DNA from: Glycine soja
Lineage: Eukaryota > Streptophyta > Magnoliopsida > Fabales > Fabaceae
Direction of reading: 5' to 3'
Length of the DNA stretch: 64,000 nucleotides
Assembly: GCF_004193775.1 (NCBI RefSeq)
Contig: NC_041019.1
Coordinates: 13,130,204 to 13,194,203 of the forward strand
Shown here: in pieces, positions 46,215 through 57,935 of the stretch
Numbering within the stretch: the stretch's first letter is position 1
How the letters are laid out: the number at the start of each line of letters is the position of its first letter
Program-made: the position numbers and the translations under genes
The notes under the pieces: generated by a model
Database searches by the model: none
The model's input: only the letters and a program-made list of their open reading frames with translations
What the model was told of the DNA's origin: nothing

Positions 46215-46533
46215 TAAAGCCTAACTCAAACTTTTTGGTTCTAACCATAATATGCACATTAAAACAGTCATAATAATCTATGTAAGCATTCAAACAATAC
46301 TTCAATCAATTACTATTTAATAATTCATAAATAAAAAATATTTATTTTTTAAATATCTTTTTTATTAGTTTTATGTATTCATAAATGCATATAAAAATAA
46401 TTTTTTCAAATAGATAGAGTTCACGTAACTAACTTTCTAAATATCTTTAGTTTTTATTCCTATCAAATCACTATTTCATTTTTCAAAAAAATACTATGAC
46501 AATAACTTTAATTTTTTTAATTTTATACTTCCA

Positions 46534-46617
<84 letters not shown>

Positions 46618-46715
46618 CTATAATGTAATAATATATATTAAAATGTATCAATAAAAAAATTATAATTTACAAATTTATAAATAACTTTTTAAAATACCAA
46701 ATATAAATCACAGTA

Positions 46716-46746
<31 letters not shown>

Positions 46747-46954
46747 CATTGTTTTTAAAATAAACAAACTACTTAACTTCTTTATTAAAAATCAACTTTA
46801 AAAAAATAAACATAATTAATTAAATAAAAAACCAAAAAATATACAACAATATTTATTTATTACAAATTAATTTTTATAAGAAAAATATTAATATATTTAT
46901 AATTTTAGAAAAATTAAAATAATAATAATTTTTTAAAATTTTAAATTAAAAAAA
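46215..46954. other. AT-rich interior of MULE-2 with TA microsatellites
   Basis: (TA)n at 46535-46614 and 46719-46745; otherwise no recognisable content. Confidence 0.8.
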
Positions 46955-47095
46955 TTATGGATTGGTAATCCGTATAAGTCATACAAATTAGCAATTTGTA
47001 TGAGTTATACGGATTGGCAATCCGCATGCGTTATATGGATTGTTAATCCATATAACTCATACAGATTGACAATCTATATGCGTTATACGAATTTC
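46955..47095. repeat. MULE-2 right subterminal palindrome array
   Basis: About five copies of GGATTGNNAATCCGTATNNG, e.g. GGATTGGTAATCCGTATAAG, GGATTGGCAATCCGCATGCG and GGATTGTTAATCCATATAAC, matching the left array. Confidence 0.85.
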
Positions 47096-47350
47096 CCAGT
47101 CCACAAAACAATATCAGACAAACAGAGGGGTAGGGAGCACGACTATTTACGATGAAGAAGACGACGAGGCTGTCACTAACGACACGACAACGACCGAGGG
47201 ATTGATGCGTGGATTCACGATGAATAGTAGCAACAACGCGATAAAGTGGGAGGCTGAGGGAGAATGCTTTTTTAAATTTTTTACTAAAAGATATTTTCAC
47301 CATTTCATTAAAATTGTTGGGTGTACCAACAATTCTGTTGGGTGCACAAA

Positions 47351-47737
47351 AAAAACCCCAATACGTAAATAACAACAGAAATAAACAGGGAATAAACAAA
47401 AAAAAAAGGATGGACAAAAATAAGTGTTCACAACCTTCTTTTTTATAGGTAGGTAGGTGTTCACAACTTGAATTAAAAAAATGTTTTCATTGTCCAATAT
47501 GTAAAATCACTAAACCAAATGCGAATCAACTTATCCAGACTTACATCATATTAAAACTATCAGAGTATGCCTATCCCTTCCCTGTATTCTAAACTTATAT
47601 TAATATTAAATGATCTACTAAAAATAATGTGTTATTTTTACTCAATAATTTTTTTTTAACTTTGAGAAAGTTAGATTTCTTGTTTCTAACGAGAGCCATA
47701 GAAAACATAAGTAAAAAATAGATTCACAGCTTGATAG
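47351..47737. other. Intergenic DNA between MULE-2 and the hAT MITE
   Basis: AT-rich, with two GGTGTTCACAAC-like repeats near 47425-47465; no gene seen. Confidence 0.6.
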
Positions 47738-48000
47738 CAGTGTCGGCTATACACATGCGCAAAATGATCGACGATTCAGGACTCCCATTTTGAAGGACCC
47801 CACAACTTTTAAAAAATTTGGAAAAAAATTATTAACTTTATTTTTAATATATAAGAGTTTTATATATTATTTTTTTATGGTTGAATTTATAAATTCATAA
47901 AAAATTTTGTCGATAAATTGTTTATGAAATATGTTTTCATTGTTTAAGAGTCCATTTATTAATTTTTGTTCTGGCCCCAATAATGTGCGAGACGGCCCTG
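47738..48000. mobile_element. hAT-like MITE (263 bp)
   Basis: It begins CAGTGTCGGCTATAC and ends GAGACGGCCCTG (imperfect inverted ends CAGKGYCG), flanked by the 8-bp duplication CTTGATAG (47730-47737, 48001-48008). Both properties are typical of hAT elements. Confidence 0.85.
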
Positions 48001-48265
48001 CTTGATAGCATAATGCTTATTTTTTTAAAAAAAGCTATATAGTAATAAAATATATTGAGTACCGACAATGGAAACAGAAAGTGTGTCTAACATAATCAAA
48101 TACTATATATTTTTATCCAAAGTTATATTAAAAAATTCTGGTCACAGTCAAAGTGGAACTAACATAATCAAAAACTATTTGTTTATCCTCAATAATTTTC
48201 TAAACAATTGAAATGGATCTGATAAGACAATGACCATTTCTGGGACTACACTCATGAGTGAACAT

Positions 48266-48273
48266 CATAAAAG
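48266..48273 (+). promoter_or_regulatory. TATA-like site of GST copy B
   Basis: CATAAAAG, 58 bp upstream of the ATG and conserved with copy A. Confidence 0.4.
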
Positions 48274-48330
48274 CACAACTAACTGACATACACAACCAAA
48301 TTATAGATAAACAGAATATAGACACAAAAT

Positions 48331-49644
48331 ATGGTGGTGAAGGTGTACGGTCCAACCTATGCATGCCCCAAGAGAGTGCTGGTGTGTCTGATTGAGAAGG
48401 AGATTGAGTTTGAAACAGTGCATGTTGATCTCTTCAAGGGAGAGGCTAAGGAACCTGAGTTCCTTAAGCTGCAGGTTCAATTTTTCTTTTACTATTTAAT
48501 TTTTTGACCCACTTTAATGTTTTGCTCTATCACACTGTTTGCTTCACTTGGTTTGAGGATTTTGGTAACTGTTTTTTTCCATGTTCAATTATACTTGTGT
48601 CTAATAAATCTGCAGCCATTTGGATTGCTTCCTGTTATTCAAGATGGAGATTATACTCTCTCTGGTAAACCACTTAACCCCTTTCTTATCTTCTGCACTT
48701 TTCTTTTTTATTTCATGTGGAATGTAGTTAAGGGTTGCTGGTTTTGAACTTTTGACCTTTCCCCTTGATGTTCTTTACCTTGTGCCCTTATTAATATGGG
48801 TAGTTCAAAGTTCAAACTGTTGATCAAGAATGTTATTTGAGTCTTAGAGAGTTCATTATTCCCCTGCACTGTTTTCTTTCCTAATTGTGATTCCTTTGTT
48901 TTAAAAGGACACATAGGTGGTTATAGTTCAATTACTCCATGTAATTGATTTGTTGGAATTTGCATATGATTGAAATATTTTATATATGGATTTTAGAAGT
49001 TATGGTTTGATGCATCATGCATGTAACTACAGAGAACTTTAATGGTTTAGTAAGACTTGGTTTTTGTTGTGTGAAATTTTAAATTCTGTCCGAAAGCCTG
49101 AATGCCTTCCTCAAAATTTATTTTCTTTGCTATTTGCGAGTATTGAATAATCTGTATTCATACCAATATATTTTAAACCAATTTTGCAGAATCTCGTGCA
49201 ATAATAAGATACTATGCAGAGAAGTATAAAGACCAAGGCACAGACTTGTTGGGAAAGACAATAGAGGAAAGGGGTCTAGTGGAACAATGGCTTGAAGTGG
49301 AGGCTCATAACTTTCACCCACCACTCTTCGACTTGGTTATTAATGTTCTGTTTGCCCCATTAATGGGTGCTCCTTCAGACCCAAAAGTGATAGAAGAGAG
49401 TGATAAAAAGATTGAGAAGGTGCTGGATGTTTATGAGGAGAGGCTGTCAAAGAGCAAGTACTTGGCTGGTGATTTCTTCTGCCTTGCTGATCTTAGCCAC
49501 CTACCAGCTGGTCATTATTTGGTGAACCAAACTGGGAGAGGGAATTTGGTTAGAGAGAGGAAGCATGTGAGTGCTTGGTGGGATGATATTAGTAATAGAC
49601 CATCTTGGCATAAGGTTCTTCAGCTATATAAATACCCTGTCTAG
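48331..49644 (+). CDS. GSTF: Phi-class glutathione S-transferase, copy B (215 aa, 3 exons)
   Basis: Exons 48331-48474, 48616-48664 and 49190-49644 are the same lengths as in copy A (144/49/455) and give an intact 215-residue protein. It has the phi-class N-terminal thioredoxin-like domain (QPFGLLPVI at 48-56, ESRA at 65-68) and helical C-terminal domain (AGDFFCLADLSHLP). The motif around the active-site position reads GPTYACPKRVLV: residue 12 is Cys (TGC) where AtGSTF9/10-type enzymes have Ser and copy A has Ala. A Cys there would favour glutathione-mixed-disulfide or binding chemistry; this is inferred. Tyr64 of copy A is Ser here, next to the glutathione site. The promoter is conserved with copy A, but the introns are longer or shorter and lack the MITE. 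Confidence 0.95.
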
Positions 49645-50600
49645 ATGCTTAATTAGTTGTACCCCAACATTCCAAGATGGTTTGAGGGATGTGCCTTCAG
49701 TGTTGTCCACTACCTGCTTGAAAATAAAATGGAGGCTGTCTGCAAGATGTGGACCTGTGGTTTGTTTTTGGATCTATTCCTGTTCCTGAATAATAACATT
49801 GGATGGTCAAAAACACAGAATTAAGAGTATGGAGAATTATAATTAGTTGTTAGGTCCATTTCTTGCAATCTTAGAGCCAAGTAATAATAAAGATCAGTAT
49901 TTAAATCTTCTAAGTTTGGATCTTGACATAAATACAATAATTACCATCTGCAAATAATGATTATGAGTAGAGGAAATGATACAGAACTATGAAGTATAGA
50001 TGTATGTTTTACTTAAAATTATCTTGACAAATAGATATTAGCAAGTAAAATATCATTTTATCCTTATGATTCTTAAAAGTTTTTGATAAAAGTAAAAAAA
50101 AAAAGTCTCACCAAATTATCTTTATTAGGTTATCATCATTTTTTTTTCATATACTTCTTTAACTTCTTCTCATCATACCTAAACAACCATTGAAGACTAA
50201 AATTAGGAAAATGAATTCAAGATTTTTCTTTCTTTTTCCTAGATTTTCTTAGATTTTGAAAGTCACTCTTAACTTTCACTAATTTATGAGATTGTGAAGA
50301 AAGTGTAAGTGACATGATAAACAGATTTGTATCGAATTTGCATCACATTGCATTGGATGATTGAACAAGACAATTTGATTTACTATCTTCTTTTTTTTGT
50401 TACTCAAAAACAATTTTTTCTAGCTAAAATTGTTTGTTATATCAAAATGCTTTATTGGGAAAGTTTGAGCTGTTGACTTGTGTGACACATTGAAGTTGCT
50501 CATCAAATTCTTGAAATTGGATATGACCTTGAACGAGTTATCCTCATTTTTTGTATGTTTCAACAATCTATAGTGTGGAAATGTTTAATATTTAGAAGAA
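49645..50600 (+). other. 3' flank of GST copy B
   Basis: Matches the copy A 3' flank; no further gene seen. Confidence 0.7.
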
Positions 50601-50604
50601 AAAA

Positions 50605-50775
50605 AATTAGTCTTTTTATTGGCAAATGTTAGTTTGTTAGTTTTGTTATAAATGTCAATTGGGGGATTCGAACCCACGATCTCTCTCCTCTCCCTTATCC
50701 CTTCACCCTTCTCACCGTTGCTATGATCAAACCTTCTATTGCTAATGACTCACCGGCACATTCAGGTTTGAGAAA
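50605..50775 (-). mobile_element. Possible tRNA-derived SINE
   Basis: Present in copy B but not at the matching place of copy A (about 30230). On the minus strand it has a perfect B-box-like GGTTCGAATCC and, about 65 bp before it, TAGCAATAGAAGG, a weak A-box candidate. Tail and target duplication are unclear, so the SINE assignment is tentative. Confidence 0.4.
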
Positions 50776-50943
50776 CGTAATTTCAATTTGTTGTTCGTTG
50801 TGCTTGTTATGATGTTTTAAATAATATTTATGCTGAATTTATTATTACAGAGTTGTGCCTATTTTAAGTTTGTAATTATTTTAGTTAGGAGGGCACACTT
50901 AACTAAAGTGCAAGTTATTGGTATAAGAATGCATATGTCGGTA

Positions 50944-51142
50944 TGTTGGAGTACAAGTGTGAGGTGAAGTCTCACATTGTGTAGGAATGAGAAGGTTGAA
51001 CACCATATAAGTGAAGAAAAAACTCATAAACCTGAGCCTTAAGGTTTTGGGTTAAGGTGTGGTGTCAAGTTTACTTATATGATTGCTCATGGCCCATTGG
51101 TGTAAATCTCTTTGATGTTTATCCCGCTTCGGTTCCCCAACA
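50944..51142 (+). repeat. LTR-like sequence at the left border of copia-2
   Basis: TGTTGGAGTACAAGTGTGAG ... GGTTCCCCAACA (199 bp) breaks the copy A/B alignment exactly at its TG. GGGTATCAGA directly follows, resembling the tRNA-Met primer site. It is not similar to the LTR at 57936-58358. Confidence 0.6.
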
Positions 51143-51186
51143 ACGGGTATCAGATAACACTTAACTCCGGGTTCAAATTCGAAGGA

Positions 51187-51960
51187 TTATAGCAGAGGCG
51201 AGTTAAGGATTTGTTGGCACAACAAGGTCTTTCGAAGGCGCTATGCAACTTGAAGCTTGAGAAGATGGAGGTTTTGGATTGGGAGGGGTTGCAAGAGAGG
51301 GTTGTGACAACCATACACTTATGTTGGGTAGACGAGGTTCTTTATCACGTGATGGAGTTGACGTCGTTGGGGGAGGTATGGAAGAAATTAGAGAGTCAAT
51401 ACATGTTAAAATCGTTGATGAACAAACCGTGTCTTAAGCAGGAACTATATGGGCTAAAGATGTAGAAAGGTTCAGATCTCCAATAGCACGTGAGTGCCTT
51501 CAATCAGATTATCAACGATCTAGCAAGGTTGGACGTAAAGATTGAGGATGAGGATAAGGCATGTATTTTGCTGTGTTCTTTGCATTCTTCTTACAAACAT
51601 TTGGTGACAACCTTAACGTATAAGAAAAACTCAATGAGTCTGGAGTCAATACAAGATGCACTCATGTCTCATTCTCAACGGAGACAAAATGCAGTGAGGA
51701 GTTCACAAGATGATGGTCTGTATGTGAAGGGGAAACAAGAATGTGGAAGAATACAAGGAAAGGGTTTTGGTGGTAGGTAGAGGAAGAAGTCCAAGTCTAG
51801 AGAACGCAAGAAAACAATAGAGTGCTACAAATGCAACCAGAAGGGGCATTTCAAGAGGGAATGCCGAGACTTAAAGAAATCTGGTGAAGGGGCATCCCAC
51901 TCAAAAAATGTGGCAAAGACCAATGATTCAGACTACTACAATTAGGAGATGTCTATTATA
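51187..51960 (+). pseudogene. Copia-2 gag remnant
   Basis: The copia gag domain reads RRVKDLLAQQGLSKAL, EVWKKLESQYMLKSLMN and YGLKM, then a stop at 51463. The frame continues with INDLARLDVKIEDEDKA, LLCSLHSSYKHLV and LESIQDALMSHSQRR to 51780. A CCHC zinc knuckle, CYKCNQKGHFKREC, is at 51823-51864, beyond a further stop. It resembles legume Tnt1/Tork-like polyproteins. Several stops make it inactive. Confidence 0.85.
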
Positions 51961-51984
51961 GCGAGGGAGATGTTCCCTCTGGTT

Positions 51985-52549
51985 CATGCAGTCAGTTGAC
52001 AGATGCATGGATTCTGGATGTTTTTACCATATGACTCCTAACAGGGAGTGGTTCACCATATACATGTCATGTAATTTTGATAGTGTCTATGTGGGTAACA
52101 ACAAAGCATATGTTGTTGGAATGGGACAAATGCATATTTCTATGGATGATGATGGAGTAAGAACATTATGCGAAGCCAATGGGACAGATGTAGATTGCTA
52201 TGAATTTGATCTCACTTGGTACCTTGCAAGCCAATGGTTTCAGATGGAGATAGGGATACCTTCAGAGTGTGCAAGGGGGGCGTTGACTATGACGAAAGCA
52301 TAACAGACTGTAGGAAATATTTACAGGCTATTGGGGAGCACAATTGTAGGTCGGGTTGCATCTGTTGAGTCTGATGATGATGCTACTAGATTGTGGCATC
52401 TGCATTTGGGTCATCTCAGTGAGCGTGAGATGACAAAGCTTTATAAGAGAGGACTCTTGAAAGGAGTTCGAAGTTGCAAGTTAAACTTGTGTGAGTATTA
52501 CGTGCTTGGGAAATAGAGCAAGAGTGCAGTTTCAAGCTACGAAACACAT
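51985..52549 (+). pseudogene. Copia-2 protease and GAG-pre-integrase remnant
   Basis: MDSGCFYHMTPNREWF (near 52007) is the active-site region of a copia protease, with D-S-G and an H-M-T after it; VGMGQMHISMDDDGVRTL follows. The GAG-pre-integrase segment TRLWHLHLGHLSEREMTKLY is at about 52388-52450. A frame stop occurs after VLGK (52514). The sequence is cut at 52549 by an LTR insertion. Confidence 0.82.
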
Positions 52550-55364
52550 TGTGACATCATCTACCCCGACATACATATACTTAAGAAAAACATATAAAAA
52601 TCAAAAATTTAATAAATCAATTTTATTAAAATCACTTAAACAAATTCACGTAGGTAAAAGGGTCTCATTCACTTCAGTGTTACCAAATAAAACCTATTAA
52701 AAACATCTTTGGCTCACAACAAGGCCATCCAAAACTCTAAAGAATGAACTAAAGGCTCAACATATGAAACAAAATGATAAAAAATACATGTCCAAAACTT
52801 CATGCAATTAATACAGAACCTCATGTCCCAATGTCACATCCTATCAGAGCATTGTGTTCCAGCGTCCTCTAGCGTGAGGTTCTTCATAGCCATCCACCTA
52901 ACTATTTTCTCCCATGAACACAAAGTTCAAGATCATCACAAGATCCAAACACAAATAGAACACATGAAGTGAGTTATCACATTCCTAACTAATAGAGAGA
53001 AATGGGACAACATAGATATACATATCATATAAATGAAATACAACTTACTTTAACACAGTTCATGTCATTCCACCACTTATCACGTAACATCACATCTCAA
53101 CACTACATGTGTCACATTTTCACATCATTCAAGTACTCAAGGGTCAAAACACAATATCACTCAACCAATCAATATCGATCAATACACAAGCGTTATGCAA
53201 CAATATACTACGACTCAATCATATGTGCAATGTGGTATCATGTCAGTGAAAAACCTCGTCGAACGCCTAAGAGTACATAACAAGACAGACTACACACTGG
53301 TGAGTCAGGTCACTCTCACTAGGTAAAATCATAGGGAGACCAGTAACGGTCGCACTGTTTTGCGAGAATGCTCTAACCATGCGGGATTGGCACATGCTTA
53401 AAGGAGCACTCAAATCGAGTGTATTTACCCCAAGGCCTAGACTCCGAAGAGTCCGTTAAGGTCTCTCCCTCTTGATTCATGTCAAACCCAGAAAACATTT
53501 TAGCATGCAGACTTTATCTAAGAAATATTCAAAACACACAACTCCTTAATTGTTCTCAAAATAATTTTATCTCGTCGCGCCTTAAAGTGATTAAACTCGT
53601 TGGGTTCCCATAGTGGCTCCCATCACAATACTCGTTGCGCATTAACTCGTCGCCCTTAAAGGGTCTTACAGTCATCTGATTGTATGGTTCAGAGCTCACA
53701 ACTCAATGCACATAACATCTCAATACACATGCATCTTACAATTCAACACATACTCAATTTATCACATACACTAAATCTCAATCACAATGTTAAAATTCCA
53801 AAACAACATGTTATCACACCTCATGAATCATATACACATCACACAATATTAATATATACATGACACAAACACAAACTTTACCTATGAACTATACAATACA
53901 CACAACTACTCAATTGTTTTCAAAATCATTTTAACTCGTCGCGCCTCAAAGTGATTCAACTCTTTGGGTTCCCACAGTGGATCCCATCACAATACTCATC
54001 GCGTAAAAACTCGTCGCCCTTAAAGGGTCTTATAATTGTGTGATTACACAATTTATAGCTCATAACTCAATACATACAATATCTCAATACATATGTATCT
54101 CACTATTCATCACATATTCAATTTATCACTCAAACACAATTTGAATCACAATATCATGATCCCGATATAACAATTTATCACGCTAATCTAGTAAATCTTG
54201 TCCAACACAAAAAAATTATATAAAAATGTTTCTCACAACATGGGGAGTAAAACCCTTCAATTTCACATAATCATATTAAAATCAAAGGAATCAAAATCAT
54301 AGGTCAAAAATACGAAACACCAAGAACACTCAATTTTATCAACCAATTTGCATCAAGACATCAATTGATCCTTCAAACATAACAATATCCTAATTAAAAT
54401 CGTAAAAGAAGAATTATAATTCAATAAACATACCAAAATAAATCTCAATCCTCTAATGATACCTACACATGTTCATTTTAACCCCAATTGAGATAAACTC
54501 ATCCATTACCTCTAAGCGAGCTCACACGAGTTGTTCGACAGTGATAGTAACATCTCTAGCGGTTTCCTAAGATTCCTCAAGCTTTTCCTCTTGTTGCAAT
54601 GCTAAGGTTTCCAAGCGTTAAAGAGAATGAGAAGGGATTAGAGCCTCCATTTCACCGTCTTTGTGCGAGCAATATTTCTCTCACCCAAATCCCAATGATG
54701 GGGTTGTGCAAAAATGAGTTCCGAACCTGGTGTTCAAATTTCATGATGATCCAATGGTTAACGAGTCTAGGATCATAGTTTTACCGAGACAGATTTAGGT
54801 GTATGCGAGAAAAAGAGAGCTACATGTGAGGGACATTTCTCTCACCATAATTTTGCAAATCCCAATGGTGGCCTTGTGTGAAAATAAGTTTTGAACCTGG
54901 TATTCAAATATCACGAAGATCCAATGGTTAACGAGCCTGGGATCGTTATTTTACTGGGATAGATTTGAATGTATGTGGGAAAAGAGAAGGTTTTAGGAGA
55001 AGGGAGAGGGAAAACGAATTTGAGAGGAGAGTGTAGAGACGTACTGTAAATGTAAAAACTGACATAATATGTCTTTATTTATAACTAGAGTACTCTCAGT
55101 CTATGATTTACTCTATTTTTCTTTACTTTATTATTTTATAAAAAGGAATTATATTTTACTTTCTATCAAATGAATAAATAAAACATTTTTTTATTTTCTA
55201 AGAACATATATTTATTTTATTTACCTTAAAATCATTATTTTAATTAATAAAATTATTTCTCCTTATTTATTTAATTACAAAAATCTCATTATTTTTCTAA
55301 AATTTCTATTTATTTTTAAATAAAATCCTTTTTAATTTATTTTACGAAAAAATGGGATGTTACA
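52550..55364 (-). mobile_element. Solo LTR-like insertion in copia-2 (2.8 kb)
   Basis: On the minus strand it begins TGTAACATCCCATTTTTTCG, a start I recall from legume gypsy LTRs, and ends GATGTCACA. It interrupts the copia-2 reading between ...ACGAAACACAT and CATACCACC...; CACAT is present at both borders (52545-52549, 55363-55367; the border is ambiguous by 2 bp). No internal genes were found. Two internal duplications occur: about 53565-53790 against 53930-54150, and about 54735-54800 against 54910-54975. Confidence 0.7.
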
Positions 55365-56420
55365 CATACCACCAAGGGAATTTTGGATTATGTGCATACT
55401 GATGTGTGGGATACTACTAGAGATTCGTCCTTGGTTGGTTCTCACTATTTTGTGACCTTCATTGATGATTTTTCTCACTAGGTCTGGGTGTACTTCATGA
55501 ATAGAAATTTAAAGTCTTTGAGAAGTTCAAGCTGTGGAAGGCTAAGGTGGAGAATCAGACGCACTGAAAGATCAGGTACTTGAGGTATGATAATGGCATG
55601 GAATAGACAGACTCACGGTTTCAAAAATTCTATGAGGAACATGGCATTCAAAGACATTTCTTAGTACGAAAAACACCATAACATAATGGTGTTACAGAGA
55701 GGATGAATAGGTCTCTTACTAAAAAGGCCTAGTCTCTGAGGTTGCAAGCTGGCCTTTCTAAAGGGTTTTGGGCAAAAGTAGTGAATATGGCATGCTATCT
55801 ACTTAATCGATCACCACGAGCATCACTAGATGGGAAAGTTGTAGAGGAAGTTTAGACTGGTAACCCTGTTGATTTTAATAATTTGAGAATATTTGGGTGT
55901 CCTGCTTTTGTGCATAAATCTAGTGATGAAAGATCTAAACTTGATCCAAATTATAAAAAGTGTGTTTTCGTATGTTATTCCAAAGGTGTGAAGGGGTTAA
56001 GGTTTTGGGATCCAATTTCCAAGAAAATGGTAATCAACAAGGATGCAATGTTTAATGAGCTATCCATGTTAATAGAGATAGTTGAGACAACTATGCTAGT
56101 GTCTAATGGAGCTTCTCCCAGCTCCATGGAGGTTCAGGTGGACTTTGAGCGATTGTCAGTGATTCTTGAGAGGGTAGAACCATGTAATCCAAGACCTGCG
56201 GCCCCACCCTCACATGAGCTTGGATCAGTGAGTCTAAGTGAACAACATCAAGAGTACAATCTTGTCAAAAATAGATATTGTCGCACCATTAAGGTCGTTG
56301 TCCGATTTGGGTTTGAAGAATTTGCTAAGTTAGTTATTTTTTCACTTCTCACTAGTGTTGGAGATCCTTCTACTTTTCAAGAGGCTATGAACAGCCTGGA
56401 GAAAGACAGATGAATGGGTG
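55365..56420 (+). pseudogene. Copia-2 integrase remnant
   Basis: It continues after the solo LTR: ILDYVHTDVWDT has the first Asp of the core, then HYFVTFIDDFSH. The second Asp region (RYDNG near 55590) and the Glu region (GVTERMNRSL near 55690) follow in shifting frames. From 55883 a clear frame gives FGCPAFVHKSSDERSKLDP, GVKGLRFWDPISKKMVI, the C-terminal end of copia integrase. Stops and frame changes are frequent. Confidence 0.82.
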
Positions 56421-57849
56421 CTATGGTGGAGGAGATTGAGTCTTTGTAGAAGAATCAGACATGGGAGCTAGTTCAGCTTCCTGCGGGCAAGAGAGCCATA
56501 GGATGCAAATGGGTGTACAAGAGAAAACCTCTAGTATCAGAAAATGAAGGGGAAAAGTTTAAGGCTTGCCTAGTAGAAAAGAGGTATGCACAATTGAAAA
56601 GGGTTGATTATGATGAGATTTTCTCCCAGTGGTAAGACACACTTCTATCATGGCAGTGCTAGCCTTGGTAGCCAATTGTGACATGCACTTGGAGCAAATG
56701 GATGTGAAGACAACATTTCTTCATGATGATCTAGAGGAGCAAATTTACATGGAGCTTCCAGAAGGGTTCAGTAAAGGTGGATCGGGTTAGCTTGTTTGTA
56801 AGTTAAAGAGGTCTTTGTATGGATTGAAGCAGTCTCCAAGGCAGTGGTACAAGCGGTTTGATTCTTACATGCTTCGGATTGACTACAGACGATGTGAGTA
56901 TGACTATTGTGTTTACGTGAGGATCCTTGATGATGTCTTTTTTATTTTTTTGCTACTGTATGTTGATGATATGCTGATTGTTGGCAACCATTTGCATGAT
57001 GTGAATGAGTTGAAATCACTGTTGAACAAAGATTTTGACATGAAGGACTTCTGTCCTGCCAAGAAGATGCTTGGGATGGAAATCAAGATGCTTGTGGCTT
57101 TCACAATAGGGCTATTTTTAGAAGGTGCTAAACAAGTTCAACATGAGTAATGCGAAGCCTATGAGTACTCCATTAGCAAAACACTTTGAGCTTTCTATAG
57201 ATCATTGTTTGAAGACAGATGTTGGGGTGGAGTACATGTCAAAGGTTCCTTATGTCAGTGCGGTTGGTTGCTCAATGTGTGTTATGGTTTGCACTAGACC
57301 GGATTTGGCACATGTTGTAAGCCAAACCTGCAAGTTTGTGTCTAACCCAGGAAAGCGACATTAGGAAGCAATGAAGTGGATCTTGAGGTACCTAAAGGGT
57401 ACAATAGATCATGGTATTATGTTTGGCACTCAACGGGTGATCCTTCAGTTGTGGGATATGTGGATTTAGATGACAAAAAGTCTACAACAGGGTATGTCTT
57501 TACTTTTGGAGGTGGGTTTGTTTGTTGAAAGTCCATAATTCAGTCTCTTGTGACAATGTTAACAACTAAAGCAGAGTACATGATAGTAGCATAGACTAGC
57601 AAGGAAGCTATGTGGTTAGCAGGGCTAGTGAAGGAGCTCGGCATTGAGCAATGTGGAGTTTAGATGCATTGTGATAGTCAAAGTGGAGCCGATATGAGGT
57701 TCCACAAGATCAGGGAATTGATGACATCTGGTCAGGTTCTACTCAAGAAGGTTCATACTTCAAATAATGCAGCTGATATGTTAACTAAAACGGTCACAAC
57801 TGATAAGTTCAAGCACTGTTTGGATTTTTTGAATGTTGCTCAATGCTAG
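56421..57849 (+). pseudogene. Copia-2 RT and RNase H remnant
   Basis: RT similarity starts TWELVQLPAGKRAIGCKWVY (about 56462). The block MYGLKQSPRQWYKRFDSYM (56815) is followed by the catalytic LLYVDDMLIVGN (about 56955) and NKDFDMKDFCPAKKMLGMEI. Then come RNase H pieces: RYLKGTIDHGIMF, a degenerate middle, MHCDSQSGADMRFHKIREL (57664) and NAADMLTKTV. Frame changes near 56640, 57120 and 57365, plus stops, inactivate it. Confidence 0.85.
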
Positions 57850-57920
57850 ATGTGTCAGGAACCCCGACCCAGGACATTATGAAGTGAACTTGTTATTTAT
57901 CTTCCACAAGACTGAATATT

Positions 57921-57935
57921 CACCAAGGTGGAAAA
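57921..57935 (+). other. Polypurine tract before the 57936 LTR
   Basis: CACCAAGGTGGAAAA directly precedes the LTR start, as expected at the 3' end of a copia internal region. Confidence 0.6.

Larger units (their letters stand above)
44041..47350. mobile_element. MULE-2: MULE-like element with a plant-mobile-domain gene
   Basis: The ends TTTGTGCACCCAACA (44041-44055) and TGTTGGGTGCACAAA (47336-47350) are exact 15-bp inverted repeats. Inside are subterminal palindrome arrays at both ends, a 5' fragment of a MULE transposase gene on the plus strand, and a plant mobile domain (PMD) gene on the minus strand. No clear target duplication was found, so the outer borders are tentative. Confidence 0.7.

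Noticed and set aside
27766..49644. One GST copy being a pseudogene
   Set aside because: Both have identical exon lengths, valid GT-AG splice sites, no stops and conserved promoters; only the active-site residue is unusual.
50660..50690. GGTTCGAATCC on the minus strand as a tRNA gene
   Set aside because: No cloverleaf: acceptor, D-arm and anticodon arms cannot be formed around it; at best a SINE relic.
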